Of a DNA stretch of 64,000 nucleotides, positions 8,399 through 17,479 are shown piece after piece. Position 1 is the stretch's first letter; each line of letters begins with the position of its first letter. The stretch comes from DATFVA01 sp963815785 (lineage in GTDB: Bacteria; Bacteroidota; Ignavibacteria; Ignavibacteriales; Ignavibacteriaceae). Both the position numbers and the translations under genes were made by a program. Under the pieces are notes generated by a model that saw only the letters and a program-made list of their open reading frames with translations, was not told where the DNA came from and ran no database searches. The stretch covers positions 310,001 through 374,000 of the forward strand of contig CAWFHZ010000007.1 in assembly GCA_963815785.1 (NCBI GenBank), in the 5' to 3' direction.

Positions 8399-8776
8399 AT
8401 GGAGATTGAGGAAATGTATAAAAGCAACATAAACCTAAAAGGATTTAACAACAAACTTTACGTAGATCCGCAATTCGGTTTTGATCATCATTCATCAAAT
8501 GTTAATTATTCTGTTTTTTCCAATGAGTGGGATATTGAAGATATTGCAGAAGACCATACTCTAAAAATTATTCACAGGCAAACCGGCGATACAATCTCTC
8601 TTTCGTTCAATTCACTCAGGGATAAAATAAATTTTGTGAAAAACATTTATGCGGCACGACCAATTAAACAGATTGGTAAAGGTATGGAACTGGAAAAGTA
8701 TGCTAATGCACATCTTAAACCTTCTGATCGAAAATCACTTACCAGTATTCTAACTAAAATAGTTCCGCTGTTTTAG
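8399..8776 (+). CDS. conserved-looking hypothetical protein, 125 residues
   Basis: Small soluble protein without signal peptide or membrane segment. I do not recognise the family. It contains a DPQFGFDHHSSNVNYSVFSNEWDIEDI stretch and a helical C-terminus (SLRDKINFVKNIYAARP, then DRKSLTSILTKIVPLF). The start is decided by a GGAGG Shine-Dalgarno at 8389-8393, placed well for ATG 8399 and overlapping the upstream in-frame ATG at 8387, which it rules out. The gene has 291 bases of its own upstream region with two small dyads and is followed by a shared terminator, so it appears to be a single-gene transcript. Confidence 0.65.
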   Translation: MEIEEMYKSNINLKGFNNKLYVDPQFGFDHHSSNVNYSVFSNEWDIEDIAEDHTLKIIHRQTGDTISLSFNSLRDKINFVKNIYAARPIKQIGKGMELEKYANAHLKPSDRKSLTSILTKIVPLF

Positions 8777-8801
8777 TTTACATATTCTTAAGAATTACAA
8801 A

Positions 8802-8831
8802 AAGGACTACCTGCAGGTGCAGATAGTCCTT
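8802..8831. terminator. bidirectional terminator between convergent genes
   Basis: AAGGACTA (8802-8809) pairs with TAGTCCTT (8824-8831), with an inner CTGCA/TGCAG pairing. It ends the small gene on the plus strand and the C25 protease on the minus strand, where TTTTT follows the stem. Confidence 0.75.
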
Positions 8832-8840
8832 CTATTATAA

Positions 8841-11800
8841 TTACTTGATCAGAACCATCTTCTTAATCTTTACAAAACTTCCTGCATCAAGTCTATAGAA
8901 ATAAACCCCGCTTGCAAATTGAGTTCCGTTCCATTCGTATTTGTAATAACCCGGTTTCAGTTTGTCATTCACAATAGTTGCAACTTCTTTACCCAGTATA
9001 TCATAAATCTTTAATGATACTTTACTTTCCTTCGGAATTCCGAATTTTATTGTTGTTGCAGGATTAAAAGGATTCGGATAATTCTGGGACAAACTAAATT
9101 CAACAGGAATAATTGAATAATCAACTTCAATTGCTGTTGAATAGTTTGAAGTTCCATCAAGATCTATTTGTTTAAGCCTGTAATATACTTTCCCTTTACC
9201 GTTTGTAATGCTTATATCTTTATAAGAGTACTGCTGTGCTTCTGTTGTTGTTCCTTTCCCTTTCACATTGCCAATCTTCTCAAACTTTATGTTATCGGGG
9301 CTTCTTTCAACATCAAAACCAAAATTATTGGTTTCAGTTGAAGTTTCCCATTTAAGCATTATTCCATCTTCGTCAGCATCTGCTTTGAAGGATACCAGTT
9401 CCACAGGAACAATATTTAATTCAAAGAAATTTATTATTTCAGCCATCAGTTCATCTTTGGTTGAAGGAGAACTTCCATCTGCCAAACCTCCGAATTCAAA
9501 TGAGGCTCCGATTGTTTTATATGTTCCTGCATCATACGCTACTGCACAGCCGTAAGCCGGACTTACATTGTTGAATAACATGTATGCAGGTGATATGCTT
9601 GTGATATGATCTATCCAGCTATTTTCCCCCGAATATGAAAAACTCATATTTTCAGAAAATGTTCCTGTAACACCCTGTATAGTTCCCAGGTCTCCGCTGC
9701 CATCATTTGTTCCACTTATATGAAACATAGGATGAACAGGAGTAGGTGTATCGTAATACCATGTATCTCCGCCTTCCATATAAATCATTCCGCCAGCGTT
9801 GAGAAAATCAGCTAACAACTGACCTTCAGAACTTGATAGAGCATAATTTGAACTGTAAATACCGAGACAAACAAAAATTGATTTATAAAGATTTAAATCG
9901 GGCGGAAATGAAGTTGCATAATCATAAGTGATATTATGAAAGTCGAGACAGGTTGTTATTGCCGGACTTGAGTTATGATTGGGATCAAGACAGAGTACAA
10001 GAACCGGTACCTGACCGACGATTAATGAAAAAGACAATTGTGCACTTAAACCCGGGTTTGCTGTAATGTTTAAATTGAATTCGGCGCTGTGTCCGGCAGG
10101 AGTATTTGCATCTGCGGTTACATTGAAAGTTTCGGTTACAGTCTCACCCGAACCTATATTTCCATATGACTGTGACGATGAATTAATTATTATATACTGA
10201 TCTGCAGATACAAGTTCACCAAAGACGGCTGCTGCATCCGAAGACCCATCGTTTTTAACTTCGATCAAAACATCTGCAGTTTCTCCGGGATCAAGTGAAC
10301 CATTATTATTGCCACCCGGATCTGATACTGTATAATTTGCAAGAGCGAAAACCGGTGAATGAGCTGTGAGACTGAAATTACTTTGCCATGTGCTTGCACC
10401 ATCTGTTGCATTAACTGAAAAAAAGACATTATGCAGATCAGGAATCGACGGATCAACTTCAATCGAATAACCGTCATTTAATGTTATCGTCCCACCTGCC
10501 GGAACCAATCCATAGAATTGTGTTGAATCAGTTATATTAACGAATTCATCCGAAGAATTTATATTTACAGTAACATTATTTGCATCTGCCACACCTACAT
10601 TATGAGCTCTTAAAGATAATAGTGGAGATTCACCATAGTCGATCAGCCCGTTGTTATTGCCCGAAGCATCATTAACGATGCAGGAATCTACAACTACATA
10701 AGGACCTTCTGCCGGAACTACCTGAAGTTCTGCTGTATACCTGTAGAAGTTTTGTTTGGTTACTGTCAGGGTAACAAAATTCCCGGGATTTATAACAGGA
10801 ACATCTATCGAAACAGGAAATCCTGTTCCCTCGGCAACGCCGATAATTTCTCCGTTTAATGTTAATGCAATTAATGAGTTTACATCAGCAGTAACATCAA
10901 AAGCGGGTATACCTGTTATCATTACGGGACTATGGACAACAGTAAGGTTTTGCGGCATGTCCGTATAAACAGTTGTGAATGCGTCACCAAACAAATGAAA
11001 GAGATAGTACACTGTATTTTTATCCCCCGGATTGTAAGGCCACCCTGAAGCTTCGAGGTAATATTTTCCGTAAGCATTTGCAAATCCCGGATATATTAAA
11101 TCTGGTCCCGCAACACCGTAACCCGGATCAAAATCAGGCCACATATAATCCCACATTCCCCATACATAAGCATCATTTACAAATGAGTAAGATACTTCCG
11201 AGGCACCGATAGCACCGAGTGCCCTGTGCGGATATCTTGTAAGCGCTTCTGTAAAACACTCGGACGAATAATTGAATTTCCCGGTTAAACAGTTAATGGA
11301 AAAGAAAAATGTAAGATCATCATTGTTTAAACCTGAAAGATTACTAATCGTATAAGAAGGTGAAGACCATCCGTTCTCTGCGCCATGGTCTCTGTGAATA
11401 ATTATTGAAGCTCCATTATTTATATCATTATTTATACGGGTTGCACTTCCTCCCCAATCTGTTAAATGTGTCGGAATCTGGGGGATATATCCTAAACCGT
11501 TCGGACCAAAATAATCAACCACCATACCTGTATTAGGGTTAGTTGACCAATATGATGGTGCGCCTGAGGTTCCTGCATACTCGCGTGCAGGAGTTTTCAT
11601 CAATTCATTTTCCCAGAATCCGTAAACTACATCGGCACAGAGTATAAACCATCTGTCAGACTGCCAGCCTCCCGCAGAGACAGGGTTCTGATAGAAGCCC
11701 GGATTTACCGGGGGTTGACGTTCGTAATTCATGAATTTATGAACAAGTATTTCAAGGTGCGTTTCATTTTGTGCTGTTAATCTTGCTACTGCCAGATCCG

Positions 11801-12857
11801 GAAGTTCATCTTCATCAATATCTGCGTAAATATTATCTGATACACAGTAATTATCCCAAACAGGTGAGATAATTCCATTTGAAGTTGCACCCCCGGTTCC
11901 ATAATCTCCTAGGAAGAGAACAGCAACAGGAGGTATATCCCAGGTAAGGTATGCGTTATCAATATAGTTTTGAATTAATGTCGAATTATTTCCGCCGATT
12001 TCTGTAAGTGTAACTATACCGGTTCTTATACCCTGAAGGTTTCTCCAGTTTTTGATTGAATCAGCCCAGGCAAGGAAAGTTGGGTTGTCTGGGGAAATAA
12101 TAATGTATTCAAAATCCTGGGTTCTGGAATTAGATTTATGTTTATAAACAACATCCGGTAAAGATTCAGAGTTAAGAAATGTATTTTTCAAAATAGGATC
12201 CCACCATCTGTTTCTTAACCGGTTTTCTCCAAACTGTCCGTTCCCCCCGGTGAATGAAATAGAGATTTTGAGATCTCTGTAAACAATTAATTCTTTTGTA
12301 GTCGGATTATACTGGAAGGGTGTAATCCCTATGATCCTTGCATCTACACCTCTTATTTTCATTGGGGAAGAAAGGATGACAGGATTTTCCGGGTAAAATG
12401 CATTGGTTGAATAAACCTCATCATTTTTCTTGTATTTAAGCGGTCCGATATCAGTATCCAAAGGAATATGTGGTGCCGGGGCGATATCAATATTTGAATA
12501 GTGTTCTGTACGGGAGGAGGTTATCTGGAATGAGACCTGTGCCTGCTGGGGAACTGCAATATATCTGCTGACTCCCGGTAAATCGGGAAAACCTTCGTTG
12601 TTTGGAAGAAAGACCCCGGGTAACATGATTTTTTTCATCGTAGAGCCATTTATATTCACATCATTCATTTGAAATTGGCTCGTTGAGTAGTTGATCTCTA
12701 CACCGTTAGCAAAAGCCTCAGCAAGTGAAATCCCGACTTTATGCCAGCTATCGGAATAGGTTATAGTTTGTGAATTTGCCCGAATAGACAAAAATAAAAC
12801 AAGTAAAAACGGAAACATTCTAAGAAAGAAGGTTTTAAGTAAAGATATTTTTTCCAC
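8841..12857 (-). CDS. gingipain-like C25 cysteine protease with type IX sorting domain
   Basis: Very large secreted protease (1338 residues) of the gingipain (Peptidase C25) family. Order: signal peptide (FPFLLVLFLSIRANSQ), an inhibitory propeptide (about 30-245), the C25 domain starting at DFEYIIISPDNPTF, with the catalytic His in HRDHG near residue 490 and the catalytic Cys in INCLTGK near 522. Several immunoglobulin-like/CARDB repeats and a ThuA-like segment follow, then the sorting domain (QNYPNPFNPAT near 1252 to the KKMVLIK end). I chose GTG 12857, preceded by GGGAG, over TTG 12884 because it gives a compact signal peptide. Likely role: extracellular protein degradation for nutrition; this is inference from the family. 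Confidence 0.88.
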   Translation of the reverse strand: MEKISLLKTFFLRMFPFLLVLFLSIRANSQTITYSDSWHKVGISLAEAFANGVEINYSTSQFQMNDVNINGSTMKKIMLPGVFLPNNEGFPDLPGVSRYIAVPQQAQVSFQITSSRTEHYSNIDIAPAPHIPLDTDIGPLKYKKNDEVYSTNAFYPENPVILSSPMKIRGVDARIIGITPFQYNPTTKELIVYRDLKISISFTGGNGQFGENRLRNRWWDPILKNTFLNSESLPDVVYKHKSNSRTQDFEYIIISPDNPTFLAWADSIKNWRNLQGIRTGIVTLTEIGGNNSTLIQNYIDNAYLTWDIPPVAVLFLGDYGTGGATSNGIISPVWDNYCVSDNIYADIDEDELPDLAVARLTAQNETHLEILVHKFMNYERQPPVNPGFYQNPVSAGGWQSDRWFILCADVVYGFWENELMKTPAREYAGTSGAPSYWSTNPNTGMVVDYFGPNGLGYIPQIPTHLTDWGGSATRINNDINNGASIIIHRDHGAENGWSSPSYTISNLSGLNNDDLTFFFSINCLTGKFNYSSECFTEALTRYPHRALGAIGASEVSYSFVNDAYVWGMWDYMWPDFDPGYGVAGPDLIYPGFANAYGKYYLEASGWPYNPGDKNTVYYLFHLFGDAFTTVYTDMPQNLTVVHSPVMITGIPAFDVTADVNSLIALTLNGEIIGVAEGTGFPVSIDVPVINPGNFVTLTVTKQNFYRYTAELQVVPAEGPYVVVDSCIVNDASGNNNGLIDYGESPLLSLRAHNVGVADANNVTVNINSSDEFVNITDSTQFYGLVPAGGTITLNDGYSIEVDPSIPDLHNVFFSVNATDGASTWQSNFSLTAHSPVFALANYTVSDPGGNNNGSLDPGETADVLIEVKNDGSSDAAAVFGELVSADQYIIINSSSQSYGNIGSGETVTETFNVTADANTPAGHSAEFNLNITANPGLSAQLSFSLIVGQVPVLVLCLDPNHNSSPAITTCLDFHNITYDYATSFPPDLNLYKSIFVCLGIYSSNYALSSSEGQLLADFLNAGGMIYMEGGDTWYYDTPTPVHPMFHISGTNDGSGDLGTIQGVTGTFSENMSFSYSGENSWIDHITSISPAYMLFNNVSPAYGCAVAYDAGTYKTIGASFEFGGLADGSSPSTKDELMAEIINFFELNIVPVELVSFKADADEDGIMLKWETSTETNNFGFDVERSPDNIKFEKIGNVKGKGTTTEAQQYSYKDISITNGKGKVYYRLKQIDLDGTSNYSTAIEVDYSIIPVEFSLSQNYPNPFNPATTIKFGIPKESKVSLKIYDILGKEVATIVNDKLKPGYYKYEWNGTQFASGVYFYRLDAGSFVKIKKMVLIK

Positions 12858-13233
12858 CTTATTATCTCCCGCTAAAATGGACAATACCTTATTTGAGGGA
12901 CAGGTATTTGTCCTGATTAATTATAGCTTACTGAAAATCAGGAAGGTGTAAATTGAAGTTAACTGAGAATAAATATGAATGGTTGTTAAAATCATTATAA
13001 CTAATCCGGTGTTACTGAAATTCAAGATTAAGTAAGCTTTTATTTAACTAAGGGTGTATAATAATTTCTGTTTTATTAAAATCGTTAATTAGAGAATAAA
13101 AGTAAACAGCAGCAACTATTTTTAAGGAGAAATATTGATTATATTGTTAATCAGCGAAGATTTATTCAGGCAGGAAAAAATTAGTATGGAAATTTTCAAC
13201 AGATTTGTGTTAATTCTTTTAATAGTCTGCAGC
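12858..13233. other. intergenic region upstream of the C25 protease
   Basis: Mostly empty. A tiny plus-strand open frame at 13186-13245 reads as a 19-residue lipoprotein-like peptide (FVLILLIVCSS) preceded by AGGA; it may be a relic of a lipoprotein gene and runs into the end of the minus-strand gene at 13234. A short dyad GGACA/TGTCC lies at 12898-12913. Confidence 0.35.
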
Positions 13234-13707
13234 TCATACAAATGAATAATTGATGGTTGATAATTTTACCTTAACAACAACCTTTTTTACAACTTCAGGT
13301 TTTTCCAGCATAATACCGGGCATATGAAGATCGGAAGGGAAAAATATAGCAAACATGCCTTCTTCAAGCTTAAGGTAATTCTTTTCGCCGCAATACAATA
13401 TGAAGTCATTTTCCTCATCATATTCAGTTGCCTGCTTTTGTTTGTTGAATAGAGAATAGCCGATTTGTTCTGATCCCTCTGCCATAAAATGAATATCAAT
13501 GTATTTCCTGTGAGCTTCTAATCTGCAGTTCTCCAGATCCCTTGTCTCATAATCACTTACAATTGAGAAAATATCTTCTCCTGAAATTTCGTTTTTCCCT
13601 GATTTCATTTTGCTGAAATCGGTTTCTTTGAGAAAGTTTAATGCTTTTACAACAGCTGGATTTATATCTGAATAGATTTGAATGTTTTCTATCTTATCGA
13701 AAATCAT
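13234..13707 (-). CDS. YhcH/YjgK/YiaL family protein
   Basis: Cupin-like protein of the YhcH/YjgK/YiaL (DUF386) family; characterised relatives act on sugars such as N-acetylneuraminate or as anomerases. The family signatures LEAHRKYIDIHFMAEGSEQIGY and the later FAIFFPSDLHMPG are present, with His and Glu residues positioned to bind a metal. Length (157 residues) is normal. Two starts are possible: ATG 13719 without Shine-Dalgarno, or ATG 13707 just after GGGGGAGG (spacing short). No sialic acid or sugar genes are adjacent, so the substrate stays open. Confidence 0.85.
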   Translation of the reverse strand: MIFDKIENIQIYSDINPAVVKALNFLKETDFSKMKSGKNEISGEDIFSIVSDYETRDLENCRLEAHRKYIDIHFMAEGSEQIGYSLFNKQKQATEYDEENDFILYCGEKNYLKLEEGMFAIFFPSDLHMPGIMLEKPEVVKKVVVKVKLSTINYSFV

Positions 13708-13827
13708 AACCTCCCCCATTAATTATTTTTAACTGATTGATATATAAGAAAAAATTTAATCATTATCATTATTTATTTTGATATTACTAATAGAGAAGTT
13801 TGAGTTAACAATTATTAGGAGAATGAA

Positions 13828-14097
13828 TTGATAATTTTCGTTTTTGGTTATGTTGCGGCTGCCTGTACAACCATTTCATTTATTCCGCAGGCAATAAAAG
13901 TTTTTAAATCAAAAAGCACAAAAGATATTTCTTTAGGGATGTTCTTATTAATGACTTCAGGAGTCTTTTTCTGGTTGGTTTATGGTCTTATGATAAACTC
14001 ATTTCCAATAATAATTGCGAATGCTGTTACACTTTTTCTTTCCGTATATATCCTGCTGATGAAGATTCATCTGGACATTTTCCCTAAAAAATATTAA
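13828..14097 (+). CDS. SemiSWEET-type PQ-loop transporter
   Basis: Small membrane protein of 89 residues with three transmembrane helices and the PQ-loop motif FIPQAIKVFKSKSTKDIS at residues 18-35, as expected for SemiSWEET (MtN3/saliva) sugar transporters that work as dimers. The start is TTG 13828, supported by AGGAG six bases upstream; an ATG a few bases earlier is followed at once by a stop in its frame. Substrate is unknown; family members move sugars. It has its own short intergenic region on both sides. Confidence 0.85.
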   Translation: MIIFVFGYVAAACTTISFIPQAIKVFKSKSTKDISLGMFLLMTSGVFFWLVYGLMINSFPIIIANAVTLFLSVYILLMKIHLDIFPKKY

Positions 14098-14185
14098 TTG
14101 AATTTAAAGCAGGTAATATTATTTTTATACTTAAGCCAATTATTAATTTTTTCTTATTATTGATTTTACAAACTCACAAAGATAA

Positions 14186-15076
14186 ATGACGAATTTCCAT
14201 CACAAAACTGAAAATATGAACAGGGCTTTTGGTTTTGGGATAGCGTTGAATGTTGTATATATAATTGTTGAAGTAATATTTGGTTTACTTGTAAGTTCAA
14301 TGGCGTTAATCGCAGATGCAGGGCATAACCTGAGTGATGTACTTGGGCTTCTGCTTGCCTGGGGTGCAACTTATCTTGCTAAAAGTCTTCCTACAAAAAA
14401 TAGAACGTACGGTTTAAGAAAATCAACAATACTGGCTGCTTTATTTAATGCGATTATTTTATTGATTGCCGTAGGTGCAATTTCAATTGAAGCAATAAGA
14501 AGATTGATCAATCCTGAACCGGTACAGGGAACACCAATGATGATAATAGCGGGCATTGGGGTTTTTGTAAATGCGATTACAGCATACTTATTTATGAAGG
14601 GAAAAGAAAAGGATATAAATATAAGAGGTGCTTATCTGCATATGGCTGCTGATGCCGGAGTATCTGCCGGAGTTGTAATAGCAGGGCTGCTTATTACTCT
14701 GACGCACTGGCTCTGGCTCGATCCATTGATAAGTCTTGTTATAGTAATTGTAATAACAATCGGTACAGCTGATTTATTGAAAGACTCGTTTTTAATGTCT
14801 GTTGATGCTGTTCCTAGAGGTATAAGTTTAAAAGAAGTTGAGAATCATTTAAAAACAATTCCGGGTGTGAAAGAAATTCACGACCTTCATATCTGGGCAA
14901 TGAGTACAACAGAGACGGCTCTGACTGTCCACCTGGTAATGCCGGATTCCAATCCAGGCGATTATTTCCTCAAAGAAATTTGCAGTGATTTACAAAGGAA
15001 ATTTGGAATAGAGCATTCAACAATCCAGGTGGAAAAAGACGCGCAGGGTGCCAACTGCAGTATTGATAATATCTGA
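14186..15076 (+). CDS. cation diffusion facilitator metal exporter (CzcD/ZitB-like)
   Basis: Inner-membrane zinc or cadmium proton antiporter of the CDF family, 296 residues. The six-helix domain carries both metal-site motifs: HNLSD in helix 2 (ADAGHNLSDVLGL, about 33-45) and HMAADAGVSAG in helix 5 (about 152-162). The C-terminal cytoplasmic domain (from about 205) has the HDLHIWAMS signature of metal sensing. A histidine-rich loop between helices 4 and 5 is absent. ATG 14186 is the natural start. No regulator is adjacent. The CzcD/ZitB-like label is by family resemblance; the transported metal is not proven. Confidence 0.9.
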   Translation: MTNFHHKTENMNRAFGFGIALNVVYIIVEVIFGLLVSSMALIADAGHNLSDVLGLLLAWGATYLAKSLPTKNRTYGLRKSTILAALFNAIILLIAVGAISIEAIRRLINPEPVQGTPMMIIAGIGVFVNAITAYLFMKGKEKDINIRGAYLHMAADAGVSAGVVIAGLLITLTHWLWLDPLISLVIVIVITIGTADLLKDSFLMSVDAVPRGISLKEVENHLKTIPGVKEIHDLHIWAMSTTETALTVHLVMPDSNPGDYFLKEICSDLQRKFGIEHSTIQVEKDAQGANCSIDNI

Positions 15077-15136
15077 TCTTTCGAATTGTCTTAGTAAATG
15101 AATAGTCTGAAAATCTGATCTTCGTAATAAGTTTTC

Positions 15137-15167
15137 CTGTTTTCCATAGAAAAACAGTTTTAGTTTT
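15137..15167 (+). terminator. probable terminator after the CDF gene
   Basis: CTGTTTT (15137-15143), a 7-base loop, AAAACAG (15151-15157), then TTTTAGTTTT. The stem is AT-rich, so the call is moderate. Confidence 0.5.
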
Positions 15168-15265
15168 CAAAGAATGTTAAATAGTTCACTTTATTACTAA
15201 AATAAAAACTTCAACCTCATATTTTTATTGATCAACATCAGTTATTAACCTAAATTGCATACGCA

Positions 15266-16129
15266 ATGCAGAAAATTTCTTTTGCTAAAATGAGCGGTGC
15301 GGGTAATGATTTTATCGTGATAGATAAAAATACTTGCAATGATTTAGTTCTTTCAAATGTTTTAATTAAAAAACTTTGCGACAGGCATAATGGTATTGGC
15401 GCTGATGGGATAATAACGATTAAAACTTCGCAGGATTATGATTTTGTGATGGAATATTTTAATGCAGATGGATCAACCGGGAGTTTATGCGGCAACGGGG
15501 CAAGATGCGCAATCAGTTTTGCGGCTGATAAATTTGGACTGAAGAATAGAATCCGTTTTTTATCAAATAATGAGGAATATTCAGGAGAAATTTCCGGGAA
15601 TGGATTAGCAAAGTTCTATTTCAATCAACCGAAGAATATAAAGTTGAATTTTAAAGTTAAAGCTGCAAAACAAATGATAACTGCCGATTTTATAGATACA
15701 GGTTCACCGCATGTTGTTTTAGATATCAATGAAATTTTAATAAATCCTGTAAAACCTGGTACACATTACTCTGAAATTAGTGAAGTCCCGGTATACGATT
15801 TGGGAAGAGAAATAAGGTATCTTCCTGAATTTTCTCCCGGAGGAACAAACGTAAATTTTGTGAACTTAAGAGATAATAAACTTGAAATAAGAACCTATGA
15901 GCGCGGAGTTGAAAATGAAACTCTTTCCTGCGGCACAGGTTCGGCTGCAGTTGCAGTGACAAAATTTTTGAAGAAAAATATAATGCCTCCGGTTACCCTG
16001 TTAACCAAAGGAGGGGATGAATTAATTGTTGATTTTAAATTTGAAGATGAAAAGATAAAAGAATTATCTTTGACAGGTCCGGTTAAAATTTCTTTTACCG
16101 GGGAGTTTTTGCTAAATAATTATCTATAA
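15266..16129 (+). CDS. dapF: diaminopimelate epimerase
   Basis: Converts LL- to meso-diaminopimelate in lysine and peptidoglycan synthesis. The cofactor-independent two-cysteine mechanism is supported by Cys75 in CGNGARC and Cys222 in SCGTGSAA. The N-terminal signature KMSGAGNDFIVID (8-20) and the central GSPHVV and ERGVENET motifs are also in place. Length (287) is slightly above the usual 270-280. ATG 15266 starts the family-typical N-terminus. A small gene follows 15 bases downstream and may be cotranscribed up to the terminator at 16465. Confidence 0.95.
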   Translation: MQKISFAKMSGAGNDFIVIDKNTCNDLVLSNVLIKKLCDRHNGIGADGIITIKTSQDYDFVMEYFNADGSTGSLCGNGARCAISFAADKFGLKNRIRFLSNNEEYSGEISGNGLAKFYFNQPKNIKLNFKVKAAKQMITADFIDTGSPHVVLDINEILINPVKPGTHYSEISEVPVYDLGREIRYLPEFSPGGTNVNFVNLRDNKLEIRTYERGVENETLSCGTGSAAVAVTKFLKKNIMPPVTLLTKGGDELIVDFKFEDEKIKELSLTGPVKISFTGEFLLNNYL

Positions 16130-16144
16130 ATGTCTGGAGAATAA

Positions 16145-16456
16145 ATGCCAAAAGTTATTTTCACAATTGATTATGAAATTCCTGCTGAAAAGAAGGAAGT
16201 ATATCTGTCGCTCATAAAAGAGCTGAAAACTCTTCTTACAGCAGAAGGACTCGAAAATTATTCTGTTTATGAAACTAAAGGAAAAAACCATCACTATCAT
16301 GAACAATACACATTCAGTTCTGCAGAAGCATATGAAGCTTTCGATGATGATCAGAATGAAAGAATAAATATTCTTATAAATAAACTGAACGATATGACAA
16401 CAGATGGAAGTACACGGTACACTACTCTTTACGAGATTGCAGAAACGAACCTGTAG
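16145..16456 (+). CDS. small conserved-looking protein, possible dimeric alpha-beta barrel
   Basis: A 103-residue cytoplasmic protein. The pattern VIFTIDYEIPAEKKEVYLSLIKELKTLL, then SVYETKGKNHHYHEQYTFSSAEAYEAFDDD is that of ferredoxin-like dimeric alpha/beta-barrel (ABM-type) proteins, some of which are monooxygenases or heme-related enzymes. No catalytic motif can be assigned and the fold call is by eye. It follows dapF by 15 bases with a GGAG Shine-Dalgarno, so the two are probably cotranscribed. A strong terminator follows and separates it from the electron-transfer operon. Confidence 0.6.
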   Translation: MPKVIFTIDYEIPAEKKEVYLSLIKELKTLLTAEGLENYSVYETKGKNHHYHEQYTFSSAEAYEAFDDDQNERINILINKLNDMTTDGSTRYTTLYEIAETNL

Positions 16457-16464
16457 TAAATTAT

Positions 16465-16490
16465 AAGCGGCTTCCACAGGCCGCTTTTTT
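16465..16490 (+). terminator. intrinsic terminator before the cytochrome operon
   Basis: AAGCGGC (16465-16471) and GCCGCTT (16480-16486) form a GC-rich stem with an 8-base loop, followed by a run of T. It isolates the dapF transcript from the operon beginning at 16594. Confidence 0.85.
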
Positions 16491-16593
16491 CCTTCCCGGC
16501 ATACCCATTATTAATTACCTTTTAATATTTGTCTCAAAAAAATTATTATGTTTACTATTCTAAAAATAAATTGTTATTTATTCCGGGAATAAA

Positions 16594-17469
16594 ATGAACA
16601 AATCACTCCACAGTATCTATGTAATATCTTTTATTGTTGTAGGGGTAGGGGTAACAGTTTTATTAGCAATAAACGGATATCAGTACTACAATACACCTCT
16701 CGAAGAAAGATTTTTTCAGTCACAATACGAAATGTTAAAACCCAGTGGAACCCTGGGACATGGTTTTGGTATTCTGGGAAGTGTAATGATGATTTTGGGG
16801 GTTGCAATTTATATGATACGAAAAAGGGTGAGAAGATTCTTCAATGTTGGGTTCTTAAAACATTGGCTCGAGTTTCACATTTTCCTTTGTACACTGGGTC
16901 CAATTTTTGTCCTCTATCATACTGCATTCAAATTTGGAGGAATAGTAGCAGTCAGTTTCTGGAGTATGGTTGCTGTGGTTGCCAGTGGTGTCGCGGGGAG
17001 ATTTATTTATGTTCAGATTCCAAGGACCATTCAGGGTAAAGAATTAAGTGTGAAAGAGCTGAATGATATAAATGACGATTTGACATACAGATTAAAGAAT
17101 GAGTATTCAATTAACGGCAAGATTATCTCAAAATTAGAAAAACATTCACAAACTGATAAATATAGAGAGGTTGGGTTTGGAACGAGTTTTGTTATGATGT
17201 TACAGGATTACTTTGGAACAAAGACTGTTCTGCATCAAATAAAACGGGAACTGAGACATCTGGATCTGCGAAGTGAAAGAAAAAAAGAGATTTTAAGAAT
17301 TTCTAAATCTAAACTTGTTCTCTCCCGTAAAATTGGTATGCTCAGAACCACTCAAAAGATGTTCCGATACTGGCATATCGTTCATTTGCCTTTCGCGATT
17401 ACAATGTTCGTAATTATGTTCATTCATATTGCAGTAACAATTATTTTTGGATATAAATGGATTTTTTAG
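16594..17469 (+). CDS. di-heme membrane cytochrome b of an electron-transfer operon
   Basis: Integral membrane protein (291 residues) with about five helices. The sequence shows two histidine pairs with identical spacing: His95/His109 in the third helix region and His264/His278 in the last helix, each 14 apart. This is the arrangement of two b hemes stacked across the membrane between two helices in quinone-linked cytochromes b. A soluble, charged segment (about 145-250) separates the halves. Candidate role: entry point moving electrons between the quinone pool and the periplasmic cytochromes encoded downstream; this is inference from context. The next gene starts 11 bases after the stop. Not a standard cytochrome bc1 or NarI protein. 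Confidence 0.75.
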   Translation: MNKSLHSIYVISFIVVGVGVTVLLAINGYQYYNTPLEERFFQSQYEMLKPSGTLGHGFGILGSVMMILGVAIYMIRKRVRRFFNVGFLKHWLEFHIFLCTLGPIFVLYHTAFKFGGIVAVSFWSMVAVVASGVAGRFIYVQIPRTIQGKELSVKELNDINDDLTYRLKNEYSINGKIISKLEKHSQTDKYREVGFGTSFVMMLQDYFGTKTVLHQIKRELRHLDLRSERKKEILRISKSKLVLSRKIGMLRTTQKMFRYWHIVHLPFAITMFVIMFIHIAVTIIFGYKWIF

Positions 17470-17479
17470 GAGGAAGAAA

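Noticed and set aside
9268..11212. Plus-strand open frames inside the C25 protease gene
   Set aside because: They lie antisense to a complete, well supported gene and show no protein-like motifs.
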